64,000 nucleotides of DNA from Apodemus sylvaticus (taxonomy: Eukaryota; Chordata; Mammalia; Rodentia; Muridae): NCBI RefSeq assembly GCF_947179515.1, contig NC_067472.1, positions 75,383,184 through 75,447,183 of the forward strand. The letters run 5' to 3'. The translations under genes were made by a program, and so were the position numbers. This document shows, in pieces, positions 1 to 10,048 of the stretch. The notes beneath the pieces are model-generated. The model was not told the origin of the DNA and searched no databases. It worked only from the letters and a program-made list of their open reading frames with translations. Each line of letters starts with the position of its first letter. Position 1 is the first letter of the stretch.

Positions 1-1584
1 ATTGTCAGGGCTGGGGAAGCACAGGGATGCCAGCAAGGGAGTGGTACGATTGGATGGGCCATTGTAAACCCTCTCTGACCTGGCCACCCACTACAAGCTC
101 TCTCTGCCCCGATTCTGCATTCACAAATGGAAACGCTGCCCTGCCAGCCTCTGGGCTCTCTTCTAGCCGATCTGATGGTCCATCTCCCTGCCTGCCATTC
201 CTGCACTTGGGTCCCTTCTTCTGTCATTTTGCAGCCAGAGAGCTGTGTCAAGAGGCAGAAGAAGACTTTCTGGATGTTTCTCCAGAGAAGGCATAAAAGT
301 CATTAATGCAGGAATGGTTCCTACCTGCCCTAGGCTGTGCTGTAGGCCCTATTGTCAAGTACATCCTGTCAGCAAATAGAACAGACGAGGAAGACTGATT
401 AAGTAAGCCCTCCTTTGAGGGGAGAAGAAAGAGTATCAGTCATCAAGGAATCTAAGAGGGCTCAGTTTGTTCTAGTCCAGGCAAGCCTGGCACCTAAGCC
501 AAATTCCAGGGAGCCAGTGGACCTGAGGCTCAGTGGCGTGGGGGAGGGGCTTCAGGACAGAAATCTTCTCTGGAATTTAATTAGATGGAGGTGGGTGATA
601 CACTCAAGGAAGGAGCTGAGTATTTAAATTATACCAGCTATTTCTCCTCATGGAGGCACAAAAACCACCAAGATATGTGATAAGGAGGCTACTTGTGTCA
701 TTTTAAACTAGCTCCAACCAGCTAGGCTGCTCCCTGTTCTGAACTGCTGGTGATTACCTGTCATCCATCCTGCACAGGAGACAAGCAGGTGGGCAAGGAA
801 GACATCACCTCCTTAGCATTCGCAGGAACAGGCAGGCAAGGTGCCTATCCTCAGCACACATCTCCCGGGCAGGCACAGGCTCCAGCATGAAGCAGAGGCT
901 CCAATGGGCTTTTTCATTTAAAATGACATTTTTTTGGAAAGGTTAGAATCTAATCCTCTCTCAGTATAGAATTATTTCAGTTACCACTGATCTTTCTGAT
1001 AAGTGAGACAGGGCTTCATTTCTTTCTTGCTACTGAGGTATCTAATTTTATAAAAGCCTTCGACAGTGTCGTAATTTATTGTAGCAACAGGATGGCTGCT
1101 TGTAGGGACTTGCCTACTTTCTATTAATTTTCTAGATGAATCTCTTCCCTTGCCTCAAGAAGTTGTACATGCCTTTCTCTGTGGGTTTCATTAAGACTGT
1201 TTGAAGTCATGATGGTAAGATCATTATGATGTTTTTAGAAGATAGTGGGTTTCAAAGACTTGTACTTAAGAGACTTAAGAAGCGCATCGTCTTAATTCCT
1301 GTCCCTGGCTGCTTTTGCAGAGCTGTGATCTGGGTGTGCGGTAATTGATATCATTTTCCTAATGGTTTCCCCCTCACAATCAGTGTTCTTGTACTTCCTA
1401 TGTCCCTTCTGAGATGGGCATGGAATAAGACATTTAAAATGAGAGTCCAGCATCTTCCAAGGAAGCAGAGCTGATTCTGTACACACATACTAAATGGACT
1501 TAGTGTACATACGTGCCTTGATGTGGGGTGGGCAACTGAGCAACCTCTGTAAATAGTTCACCATTTCTTTGTCTACGGGGTGCC
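1..1584. other. Unassigned unique DNA, no gene seen
   Basis: I recognise no coding exon and no clear interspersed repeat here. A short stretch near 330-405 is weakly MIR-like (fragment resembling a 'dropping counts to a two-base-pattern, then gaggaag' MIR core) but too decayed to call. From about 960 to 1480 the DNA turns AT-rich and complex, with a homeodomain-type TAATTGATAT at 1342-1351. Open frames are short and on both strands, as expected by chance. Confidence 0.6.
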
Positions 1585-1608
1585 TGTGTGTGTGTGTGTG
1601 TGTGTGTG
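1585..1608. repeat. (TG)n microsatellite
   Basis: Uninterrupted TG dinucleotide run of 24 bp in otherwise unique DNA. Confidence 0.95.
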
Positions 1609-2044
1609 AGACGTGTCCTGCTCTATCAATCTCCACTTTATTCCCTTGAGATAAGGTCTTTTCTGCAATGTTCCCAAGCCTTAAGTGTGGGAGTGTTTCT
1701 GGACTGGGCTCCATAGCTCTGCATATTGCATGGCTATAGTGGTCTCAGTCTGCTGCAAAGAGAAATTCCCTTGATGAGGGATGAAGACTACACTTATCTG
1801 TGAATATCAGGACAGATGTTTATAGATTGTTGCTAGGGACCATTTCGTAAACTTGTGGCTGTAGACTCTTTTCCAAAAGCCATGGCTTCAGTAGCACCAA
1901 GCGCTTGGTAGTTTCCGTGCCCCAGGCATGGCCTCCTTCTTGTTTCATGGATCTTAAGTTCAACTAGAAAGCTGCTGGTGGCACCGACTGAGCCGTGTGT
2001 GCCACTGCTCCACTTTTAGTGTTATCGGGCTGTGATAAATGCAG
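1609..2044. other. Unassigned unique DNA
   Basis: No repeat or gene recognised. Mixed composition, no long open frame. Confidence 0.55.
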
Positions 2045-2142
2045 CTTTTTTTTTTTTTTTAACCTGGGGATTTAAACTCAGGTCCCTTTGCTCATGCATC
2101 AGGTACTTCTGTCCTTACAAACTGAGCCATGCCCCCAGCTCC
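2045..2142 (-). mobile_element. ID/B4-type SINE fragment
   Basis: A T14 run (A-tail on the minus strand) is followed by the reverse complement of a tRNA-derived SINE head: 'aactcaggtcc' (B-box side) and 'ctgagccatgcccccagct' (A-box side). Only the tRNA-like half is present, as in an ID element or the 5' half of a B4. Confidence 0.65.
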
Positions 2143-2242
2143 TGCTCATCTCCATCTTTAATTTCTATTATGATGTCTTGTGATCGTGTTGTGCCCTGAT
2201 GGAGGGAGGGTTAGTATGGTCATCAATTAGAAATCAGAAGGT

Positions 2243-2392
2243 ATAGCCAGGCACTGGTGGCGGTGGTGCACGCCTTTAATTCCAGCATTTGGGAGGCAGA
2301 GGCAGGAGGATTTCTGAGTTTGAGGTCAGACTGGTCTACAGAGTGAGTTCTAGGACAGCCAGGGTTACACAGAGAAACCCTGTCTTGAAAAA

Positions 2393-2394
<2 letters not shown>
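2243..2394 (+). mobile_element. B1 SINE, full-length
   Basis: 7SL-derived rodent SINE. Landmarks in order are the GCCAGGCACTGGTGG head, 'cgcctttaattccagca', 'gaggcagaggcaggagga', 'ctggtctacagagtgagttc' and 'cagagaaaccctgtcttg'. It is flanked by a 13-bp target-site duplication with one mismatch: GAAATCAGAAGGT at 2230-2242 and GAAATCAGGAGGT at 2563-2575. The right copy lies beyond the following purine tract, so the tract belongs to the insertion. Confidence 0.95.
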
Positions 2395-2453
<59 letters not shown>

Positions 2454-2486
2454 AGAAAGAAGGAAAAGAAAAGAAAGGAAAGGAAA

Positions 2487-2546
<60 letters not shown>

Positions 2547-2566
2547 AAAAGAAAGAAAGAAAGAAA
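2395..2566 (+). repeat. 172-bp pure purine tract, (GA)n then (GAAA)n
   Basis: Every base from 2395 to 2566 is A or G on the plus strand. It begins as (GA)n to about 2450, passes through mixed GAAGAAA/GGAAAA units and ends as (GAAA)n. It sits exactly where the A-tail of the B1 should be and lies inside its target-site duplication, so it most likely grew from that tail. Mirror symmetry makes triplex (H-DNA) formation possible. The long Lys/Arg/Glu or Phe/Ser/Leu translations across it are artefacts. Confidence 0.95.
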
Positions 2567-2575
2567 TCAGGAGGT

Positions 2576-3240
2576 GATTAGTGAAGACGACTGGCAATTC
2601 CCCAGGCCCAGAGGACGGAACAGAGAAGAAGAGGGAACAGGAAGTGCACCCTAATCCGCAAGGTCATTCTGGCACTTTCTGATCGGAAGGACAGAAGGAA
2701 GGAGGGTTGGAGTGGGGCAGGCTTGGGAACAAATAAATTATTCTCACAGATTCCTAAGCTTGGCTTTGATTTCAAAGGGAGTGTTTATATTTGCATTGTA
2801 ATCCAGGCCTTCTCAAGTTGTGTGTAGAGGGGGAACATCTAAAAAGTCTACTTTGCAGAGAAGTTGGGACTCAAAAACATCAAGGAACTCACTCCTTTGA
2901 GCTCGAAAAGAGTGCACAGATTAGAAAGAAAGTTGTTATTGCTAGACCTTTGAGTAACCAACGCTGCCTGGCCTGGAGCTGTAGGGAAACAGCGGTGGAA
3001 TGTGTGGCTAGAACCACAGGCGTTTCCTCTGGCTCGCTGGCCCTGTGCGCTGCTTGTTCCTAGGTATTCTACAGGAATATTTCACTGAGCTGTTTCAGAC
3101 CCATCCAGGTTCCTGCTTTGTTTTGTTCTAATGATTCTCCTACTTCTGTCCTCCACGTTTGAGGAGGAGTCTAGGCATATATATTCCACTATGCTAATCT
3201 CAGATATCATATTCATTCTATTTTTAAGTTGCGTTTTTTA
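2576..3240. other. Unassigned unique DNA
   Basis: No repeat recognised. A 90-codon open frame at 2791-3063 has no recognisable motif and looks like chance. Confidence 0.55.
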
Positions 3241-3241
<1 letters not shown>

Positions 3242-3273
<32 letters not shown>

Positions 3274-3379
3274 TCGCATGCCATGGCTCATGTCTGACAG
3301 AACACAGTTTGAAGGAGTCAGTTCTCTCTTTCTACCACCTGAGTCCCTGGGATCAAACTCAAGTCACCATGCTTAGCTC
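3242..3379 (-). mobile_element. B3 SINE
   Basis: A (TG)n run at 3242-3272 is the CA-rich 3' end of the element on the minus strand. It is followed by 'ggagtcagttctctctttct', 'accacctgagtccctgg' and 'atcaaactcaagtcaccatg', the reverse complement of the B3 (B2-family) body. The tRNA-like head is missing, probably cut by the adjacent B1 insertion. Confidence 0.8.
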
Positions 3380-3390
3380 AGGTTCATTCT

Positions 3391-3608
3391 CTTTTTTCTT
3401 TTCTTGGCGGGGGTGGGGGGTGGGGGGGTGGGGGGGGTAGGGGGAGTGGGGGGGTGGTTTTTTTGTTTTCTGAGACAGGGTTTCTCTGTGTAGCCCTGGC
3501 TGTCCTGGAACTTGTTCTGTAGACCAGGCTGGCCTCAAACTCAGAAATTTGCCTGCCTCTGTCTCCCAAATACTGGGCTTAAAGGCGTGCACCACCACTC
3601 CCGTCTTG
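3391..3608 (-). mobile_element. B1 SINE with altered tail
   Basis: The reverse complement of B1 runs from 'gagacagggtttctctgtgt' (about 3472) to 'aaaggcgtgcaccacca'. Its tail, to the left, is an A/C-rich stretch on the minus strand. The flanks AGGTTCATTCT (3380-3390) and AGGTCATTCT (3609-3618) look like a target-site duplication with a 1-bp difference, which puts the G-rich tract at 3407-3457 inside the insertion. Confidence 0.9.
3407..3457 (+). repeat. G-rich tract, G-quadruplex candidate
   Basis: Runs of 5, 6, 7, 8, 5 and 7 guanines are separated by one to three bases (T, TA, AGT). This meets the usual G3+N1-7 quadruplex rule several times over. It lies in what should be the tail of the minus-strand B1. 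Confidence 0.9.
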
Positions 3609-3871
3609 AGGTCATTCTTTCAGAGGTTTGTTTATAGAACGGATACAGCACTTTCTATAGCCATCTGCATCTTCCTGAGTCCTTAGCGGGTCAAGGGTGG
3701 CAGTGTGGTTACACAATATGAAAGAGGAGCCTTGGAGCAGAGCAAAGCAAAGCAACAGTTTTCACACAGAGTAGATACAAACTAAAGAGATGCAGAGAAT
3801 TTCCCCCTACTGCTCAGGTCTTTTAACTGAAAGTGGGGGTGATGGTACAGATGTATAGTTGCGCACGCAGA

Positions 3872-3901
3872 TGTGTGTGTGTGTGTGTGTGTGTGTGTGT
3901 T
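3872..3901. repeat. (GT)n microsatellite
   Basis: Pure GT run of 30 bp in unique sequence. Confidence 0.95.
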
Positions 3902-4664
3902 CATCATGTAGGCATGCTTAAAGTGCTGTGTGCCCTTTCTGGTCCCCAGGTTCTCGAGGCTGCTGAGTCCACTCATCTGAACCCAATTAAGCCCAGCACT
4001 ACTCTGGGAAGTGCCCTATGCACAGAGCCACGGCTGGCGGGACTGTCTGTCCATTGTCAGGGCTCTGAATGCAATGAAGTGGTCTGGGATGCCACCCATA
4101 CATTTGATTTGGTTGCTAGGTGCTTTTGGAGAGGTGGGGGCGGAGCTTTCTGCTTAAAGAGAGGACTTGGTGTGATCATAAAGGAGCTAGAAAGAGAATT
4201 TCACACGAGGGAAGCGAGTGAAGTGTTGTCCATTCTTAGAACACACAGGATGCTGGGATTAAAGGCGTATGCTATACTTACTCTTATTTTTTAAAATTAA
4301 ATGTTAATTAAATAATTAACTAAATATTTAAATTAACTAAAATTTTTTTTAAAAAAAAAATGAAAAGCAAAAGAAGCCATTTCGTTTTGAATAATGCCAG
4401 TAAACAACGCTAGAAAATGGCAAACACTCTTTATAAACACAAAGACTTAACTTGTTACATGACTGTGTGTCTCCAAATTCACGGGTTGCAACCTCGATTC
4501 CCAGTGCGGTGGTACTGGGAAGGGAACCGACACCTAAGAAGAGGCAGAGGGACTGCGTCATTGCCGGGATTGCAGGAGTAGGCTCCCAGAAAAGACAGGC
4601 CCAGCTCCTCTAGTCTGCCTCGCTTTCACTGCTGCTGTTCTAGGTTTGGCCTCTGGAAAGATTC
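3902..4664. other. Mostly unique DNA with a B1 scrap and AT-rich patch
   Basis: A roughly 30-bp minus-strand B1 scrap ('gatgctgggattaaaggcgt') lies at about 4248-4275. It runs straight into an AT-rich patch at 4280-4362 made of TTAATTAAAT-like units. The rest is unassigned. Confidence 0.55.
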
Positions 4665-4679
4665 AAGAAACTACAGGAC

Positions 4680-4840
4680 GGCTCAGCAGGTAAGAGCACT
4701 GACTGCTCTTTGGAAGGTCCTGAATTCAATTCCCAGCAACCACATGGTGGCTCACAACCATCCATAATGTGTCTAAAGACAGCTACAGTGTACTTAAATA
4801 AAATAATAATAAATAAAATCTTTAAAAAAAAAGAAAAAAA
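4680..4840 (+). mobile_element. B2 SINE, internally deleted
   Basis: tRNA-derived rodent SINE. It shows 'gctcagcaggtaagagcact', 'gactgctctttggaaggtcc', 'caattcccagcaaccacatg', 'gtggctcacaaccatccat', 'gacagctacagtgtactta' and an AATAAA-rich A tail. The usual middle segment between 'taatg' and 'tgtctaaagac' is missing. It is flanked by a perfect 15-bp target-site duplication, AAGAAACTACAGGAC, at 4665-4679 and 4841-4855. Confidence 0.95.
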
Positions 4841-4962
4841 AAGAAACTACAGGACAGACGGACGCTGCTTCTTCGTCACTCACACTGTGGCTTCCAGTTG
4901 AATGTCTGCCAATACAGCCATGCTCCGGATAAATGACCACTCTCGAGTCTCCTGTTACAGCG

Positions 4963-4966
<4 letters not shown>

Positions 4967-4995
<29 letters not shown>
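4967..4995. repeat. (CA)n microsatellite
   Basis: Pure CA run of 29 bp, preceded by GGCGCG. Confidence 0.95.
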
Positions 4996-5001
<6 letters not shown>

Positions 5002-5886
5002 GTTCTCCAGACGTGAAGCTGGGAACTCTGTCTTCCAGGTCTGAAGTGGCTGTTGAATGCACAACGCTCACAGCCACTCTGGAAAACTGTAGCAGATAGG
5101 GCTTAGCCATAGTCCATCATGCAGGGGGGAGGAGCTCACGAGGCTCCGCCCCCACTGAGGACCCAGGACAGTTAATAGTTACTGGGGAAAAGGAGAGATT
5201 TTTCTGAGAATGTAGGTTGCTAGTACTCCTGTAAAAATTTCCTCTCCCATGCTTATGGAAGCAACCCTGAATACATTTATTAGATTAAAAAAAATCAAAA
5301 AGACAACCCAGTAACATCACACACAAAAGCCTTGAAAGTAGAAGGGAGACTTGGAGCCACAGTAGTATGATCAGAATACATTATTACATATAATTATGCT
5401 AATAAAAAATTGAAATGGAAAAAAAAAGAAAAGAGCCTTCATCTCTCCAGCAACCTGGGTTAAAGAAAGCAGCGATGAGGCTCTTGACACGGCCTCTGAA
5501 AGGTCCAAAAGCCCCTTTAGTTTTGAAAAGTACAGCAGAGGAAGGAAGGAGCCAGGTCGGTCTGAGGGGACCCCTCCACACAGCCCAGCCTCCTCTAGGA
5601 AGCCAGGATGGCTGCCCCCTCAAGACTGGTTCTAGATGAACTGTTTACTTTGACCCAGAAGGAACCAGGGAGGCTCTTGAGAAGGCTTGGCATCCTCAGA
5701 AATCAGCAAACACCACTTAAGACGTTTACTAGGTGAGATGTTAGGGATACAGCACCGTGAGAGGGATGCGGCACCGTGAGGAGGGTAGGTTTGTGAGCCG
5801 GTACAAAGCGGCTTGCTCCTGTTGGTGAGAAACAAACCTTTTTGTTCCTCTGGGGGAAATGAAAAGAACACAACCGTTTTCAGTTT
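4996..5886. other. Unassigned unique DNA
   Basis: No repeat recognised. It is AT-rich at about 5280-5430. Two overlapping 74-codon open frames lie on opposite strands (5399-5639), which is typical of chance. Confidence 0.55.
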
Positions 5887-5997
5887 TTAGTGGGCACAGT
5901 GGTGCTTGCCGGTTGCCTCAGTGTTTGGACGGCTGAGCTGGGAGGATCTAGAGTTTGATAGCAGCCTGAGCTAAGGAGGAAGACCTTGTCATAACAA
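5887..5997 (+). mobile_element. Old B1-related SINE
   Basis: Decayed B1-like order: 'gtgggcacagtggtgcttg', a degraded 'cagtgtttggacggctgag', 'gggaggatctagagtttga', 'cagcctgagctaa' and 'gaccttgtc'. Divergence suggests a PB1/B1F-age copy. Confidence 0.6.
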
Positions 5998-6889
5998 ATG
6001 GACGAATGAGAATCCACTGGCTTAGTCATCCTAGTGTTAACTGAATATCTGTGGTTGCTCAGTGGTCTTCAAGTAGGACTCTCATGGCAGCAGTGGCGTC
6101 TCTCTAAGTCCTGTGGAGGTGCGGATACCCAGAGTTGTGCATCTGCCACCAAGAACTCCTCAGCCCATACCTGGGCCCTCAAAGAAGCAACAGTGTCTCT
6201 GGGTGCCTGCACCTGCAGAGCCCAGGTTTGCTGGTCACAGTTCTCCCAGAACAAAGCAGCCCTCGGGCTGCAGGGCTGCCATGCCTTTGTTAATCAGAAC
6301 ATAAGGGCGGACCTCCCCTTCTTTGGACAAGCTGGACCACGTTGAAGCTGTAAACCCAGGGCCATAAATCAGCTGCCCTACAACGGCAGAGTTCTTGCAA
6401 GCCAGAAAGCCCCAATGCATTCCTCCTGGTTAATGAATAATGAGGTAGAGCCCCCGTTTGGCTCAGTGGAAAGCCGGTTAGAATCAGAAGATGGATACAT
6501 GAAAATCAGCTGCCCAGGAAAACTGAAGCCATCCAAAGAAACAACGGACTTCAAAGGCCTCCCGCCTCCTCTACACAATGCTTTGCTGGCTGAATAATTT
6601 GTATGAGAAAGCAGATGCGCCAGGAACCCAGTCCTGTGAGTCTTATTTACCCATGTCATAAGTGAGAGGGGTTTTTCTCTTAAAAACTCACTTCTGCTTG
6701 AAGTGCTTGCTGGGTGGAGCCTCTGGTATAGTGAGAAGGTTTCTAGAAGTCTGAGTCCCCCTGCCCTCTATCTGGCTTTCTCTGGCTCCCACATGCATTC
6801 AGGTCACCCTCTCAGCAGCCTCTGGAGGGTTAGATAGAGCCTACAGGCTTTCTTTCTTCCCTTACTTTTTATGAAAGGGTTTATTTTGG
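5998..6889. other. Unassigned unique DNA
   Basis: No repeat or exon recognised. Several overlapping open frames of 60-103 codons on both strands (6034-6659) show no family motif. Confidence 0.55.
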
Positions 6890-7060
6890 ACTGGACAGTG
6901 GTGGTATACAGCTTTAATCCCAGCACTCAGGAGACAGAGGCAGGCAGATCATGGTGAGTTTGAGGCCAACCTGATCTTCAGAGTGAGTTCTAGGAGAGGC
7001 AAGGCTATACGAAGAAACTCTGTCTCGAAACAAACAAGCAAACAACAAATGAAAACAAAC
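6890..7060 (+). mobile_element. B1 SINE
   Basis: B1 landmarks: 'ggacagtggtggtatacag', 'ctttaatcccagcactcag', 'gagacagaggcaggcaga', 'agtttgaggccaacctgat' and 'gaagaaactctgtctcg', then an AAAC-rich tail. No clear target-site duplication. Confidence 0.9.
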
Positions 7061-7414
7061 AAAACAAAGAAGATTTTTATCTTGGCTTAATGTTTAAAGG
7101 GGCCAGAGTTCATCATGGTAGGGAAGTATGGTGGTAAGCCTCAGGCACGGTGACAGAAGCCGAAAGTGGGGAGCTGAGAGAGAAGAGAGAGTGGGGTGCC
7201 TATAAACACTCAAAGCCAAGCCCCAATGTCGTGCTTCCTCCTAAAGGTTCCACAAATTCCCCCAAAACAGCACCCACCCCACAGGCTTTCTTAACAGATG
7301 AACTAAAACAAGATCCTGTGGATGGCTGGAGATCCCCAAGGTGAGACACCCCAAGTCTTTGAAACAGAAGACTGGAGGGACACTCAGAGACCAAGAAAAA
7401 GCAAGCACAGTGGT

Positions 7415-7673
7415 GATGGCACAGCTGTGAAGGTGCTCGGCCCTCAACAAGGGGGGCCTGAGTTCAAGGACATTCTCCTGAAATCCCCGCGCCAGGGAGG
7501 GGGACCTAAGTGCGCCCCTGCCGCTTGCTGGCCATCCGACCAAATCGGTGTGGTTGAGGTTCAAAAGATGAGGTGGAAAGGAAGAAGAGGAAGACATCCA
7601 ATGGCGACCTCCTGGCCTCTGTGCACATGTGCACACACAAACATATACAAAGAAGCAAGCACACAACCTATTT

Positions 7674-7677
<4 letters not shown>
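7415..7677 (+). mobile_element. B4 SINE, degraded
   Basis: Decayed ID-like head ('ctgtgaaggtgctcgg', 'gggcctgagttcaagg'), a poorly preserved B1-like middle, then the diagnostic B4 tail: 'gaggaagacatccaatgg', 'cgacctcctggcctctgtg' and 'cacatgtgcacacacaaac'. Confidence 0.65.
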
Positions 7678-7711
<34 letters not shown>

Positions 7712-7762
7712 TCCCTCTCCCTCTCCCTCTCCCTCTCCCTCTCCCTCTCCCTCTCCCTCTCT
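7678..7762 (+). repeat. (TC)n passing into (CCCTCT)n
   Basis: Pyrimidine-only tract of 85 bp, starting as about 15 TC units and continuing as about nine hexamer CTCCCT units. It directly follows the CA-rich end of the B4. The Ser-Leu and Glu-Gly translations across it are artefacts. Confidence 0.95.
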
Positions 7763-8436
7763 GTGGTTCATTAGTCTTTCACATTGCTTTCAAAAATCTT
7801 AGATACAAAACCTCTAACTTTAAAGTCTAGAACAGGTCCTCTGTGTCAGTTAATAGGTTAGGACACAGCACAATTCTTCCCTATACCATCAACGGCATTT
7901 ATTTATCTATTAAAATTTATTAATAGCTATTTAGAGATTTTCTGACTATGTAAGGAAAACCACACATATCATATTTGAAAAAAATGTATTTGCCTAGACT
8001 GGCACTGATTTAATAATAAAAAGAATAAAAAGGTTCAATAGTATAACCCTTTTAAAAAAATCACACATAGCTCACTTTTTTTTCCAGGTCAAATACCTGA
8101 AAAATATGTTCATCCACATATTTCAAAAGAATAGGAATGCAGCAAACATGCCCAGGTTGATGAGAAGTTCAGGTCTGCACACGTGCTCCTGACAGGATTG
8201 CCTGACGTGAGGTGCTAGGGCCCCTCCTCACAGAAACACCTCATTAGTCTCTGCTTACAGGGACCCGAGTTCCTGCAAGCAGACACCCTGGAGTCCCTAA
8301 TGGCATGGGAGCTTCCTGGGTCTGTTTTGAACCCAGTAAAGGTCTGAAGACCAAGTGAGAGTAAAGATGCAGGTGGCCCAGGAAGGATGGGCTCTGCAGG
8401 GCTCTTCCCACATCCTCCCATTGCTAAAGCAGTGCG
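7763..8436. other. Unassigned unique DNA, AT-rich in part
   Basis: AT-rich from about 7850 to 8110. No repeat or exon recognised. Confidence 0.55.
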
Positions 8437-8519
8437 TCATCCCCACTGATACAGAGTGCTCCCCTCAGCTCTGTGCTCATCCCCACTGCTACAGAGAGTG
8501 CTCCCCTCAGCTCCCTGCT
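8437..8519. repeat. Two-copy tandem duplication, about 41 bp
   Basis: 'CATCCCCACTGATACAGAG' and 'CATCCCCACTGCTACAGAG' each lead into '(ag)tgctcccctcagctc' and a short CTGTGCT/CCTGCT end. The copies differ by a few substitutions and a 2-bp indel, so it is a fairly recent local duplication. Confidence 0.85.
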
Positions 8520-8618
8520 GCCAGCTACCAGGCAGCATAGGAAGTCTGAAGTGGCAATTCCTTCCACATTCAGGAATGGATTTCTGCTGACTGCTTGCTA
8601 CCTTTAATGGAGAAAGAA

Positions 8619-8683
8619 ACACACACACACACACACACACATACACACACACACATACACACACACACATACACACACACACA
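8619..8683. repeat. (CA)n with regular CATACA interruptions
   Basis: AC run in which AT replaces AC about every 14 bp, giving a higher-order (ACACACACACACAT) pattern. Confidence 0.95.
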
Positions 8684-8965
8684 AGCTCCGCCCCCTCTTG
8701 CTTCCTTATATTCTTGTCCCTGGGGACCAGCAAATAAACTAATATTTCCACCAGACAGAATTCCTTCCTGAAGACGCTGGGCTTTGGAAACAGCAATCAG
8801 AACGTTACTTCTCTCTGCAGTGGAAAGGGTCCTTACACCCTCAGGTGGGCCCAGGAACCGTGCCCAGCCTCCAAAGCTCTGTCCAGAGAGCTGCTTTGAA
8901 AGCCCGGAGCTGTTTGTCTTGGCAGATCTGAGGGCAGCAGCTGAGCTCTGCCAGGGAAGCTGAGG

Positions 8966-8967
<2 letters not shown>

Positions 8968-9042
<75 letters not shown>
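8968..9042 (+). repeat. (GA)n microsatellite, 75 bp
   Basis: Uninterrupted GA run. The longest open frame of the window (8833-9450, minus strand) reads through it as Ser-Leu repeats and is an artefact. Confidence 0.95.
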
Positions 9043-9044
<2 letters not shown>

Positions 9045-9590
9045 GGGAGAGGCAGGCCTCTGCATGGTTTCCTGAGCTTGCGTCTTGTTTGGGGACAGGT
9101 TCTGCTGTGCTGTCTTCTCTACTCTCCAGGCCGAGGCTCCAGCTCGGGGGACACATCCTGAAGGCTCCCAGCTTGGCACTGTTCTCTCTGCTACAAACCA
9201 GAGCATCTGTCTCCAGGAAGGCCACAAGGACTGAGTTATTCTTTCCCACCTCCTGCTCTCTAATGCCAGGAACAACAAGAGAGGGAAGCGGAGTGGGTGC
9301 TGGGCCTCCCTCCTGGCAGCTGGAGCAGAGAGGCTGCATATCCTCTGAGAGCATCCTGTGGTGTGGCGTGTGTAACTTACTCCTTAGGAATCTCGAGACC
9401 TCTGGCTTATGGGAGGCAAAATTCCCCCACAGCGGTTCTGAGCAAAGCAATGTATTTGAATCTTACTGCAGCACATTTGGGTGGGGTTGCCAACTGTATT
9501 TTTCAGGGGCACATTGTAAAAATTGGGACAGTTTGTAAGAACGTTGGGCTACTATTCTTTTGTTTTGAGAAAACATACTTACTACACATT
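9043..9590. other. Unassigned unique DNA
   Basis: No repeat recognised. A 149-codon plus-strand open frame (9089-9538) has no recognisable domain. Confidence 0.5.
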
Positions 9591-9938
9591 TGTCTTAGTT
9601 AGGGTTCCTATTGCTGTGAAGAGACACCATAACCACAACAACTCTTATAAAGGACACCGTTTAATGGGGGCTGGCTTACAATTCAGAGGTTCAGTCCTTT
9701 ATTGTCACGGCAGGAAGCGTGGTGACAGGCAAGCAGACATAGTGCTGGAGAAGAAGCCAGGAGTCCCACCTCCAGATCATCAGGCAGCAGGAAGAGAGTG
9801 ACACTGGGCCTGGCTTGGGCTTCTGAACCCCAAAGCCCACCCTGAGTGACACGCTTTCTTCAATGTGGCCATACCTACTCCAACGAGGCCACACCTATTG
9901 GCCTATGGGGGCCACTTTCATTTAAACCTCCACAGCAT
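9591..9938 (-). mobile_element. MT-type ERVL-MaLR solo LTR
   Basis: Reverse complement of an MT-family LTR. It starts with 'tgtcttagttagggttccta' and 'gctgtgaagagacaccata' (LTR 3' end), then 'gggctggcttacaattcaga', 'caggcagcaggaagagagtg', 'acaccttcttcaa'-like sequence and 'aggccacacctattggccta'. No internal retroviral sequence adjoins it. Confidence 0.8.
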
Positions 9939-10048
9939 TCTACCATGACAGCTCCAGCCATTTTAAGATGGATGACCTAGTGGTGTTTGGCACATTCACA
10001 GGTTGTGCAACCATCCAGACTCGGAACATATCCATGACTTAGAGCAGG

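Noticed and set aside
2223..2654. Frames of about 120 codons on both strands at the purine tract
   Set aside because: They are B1 plus GA/GAAA repeat translated as Arg-Glu/Lys or Phe-Leu-Ser.
4680..4840. tRNA gene suggested by A- and B-box-like sequence
   Set aside because: It is the tRNA-derived head of a B2 SINE with its own target-site duplication. The same reasoning applies to the B3, B4 and ID heads elsewhere.
7241..7774. 150-176-codon frames on both strands
   Set aside because: They depend on the (TC)n/(CCCTCT)n tract, which lacks stops in every frame.
8833..9450. 205-codon minus-strand open frame, the longest in the window
   Set aside because: Its middle is the (GA)n microsatellite read as Ser-Leu repeats, and the overlapping frame on the same strand is equally open. 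No domain.
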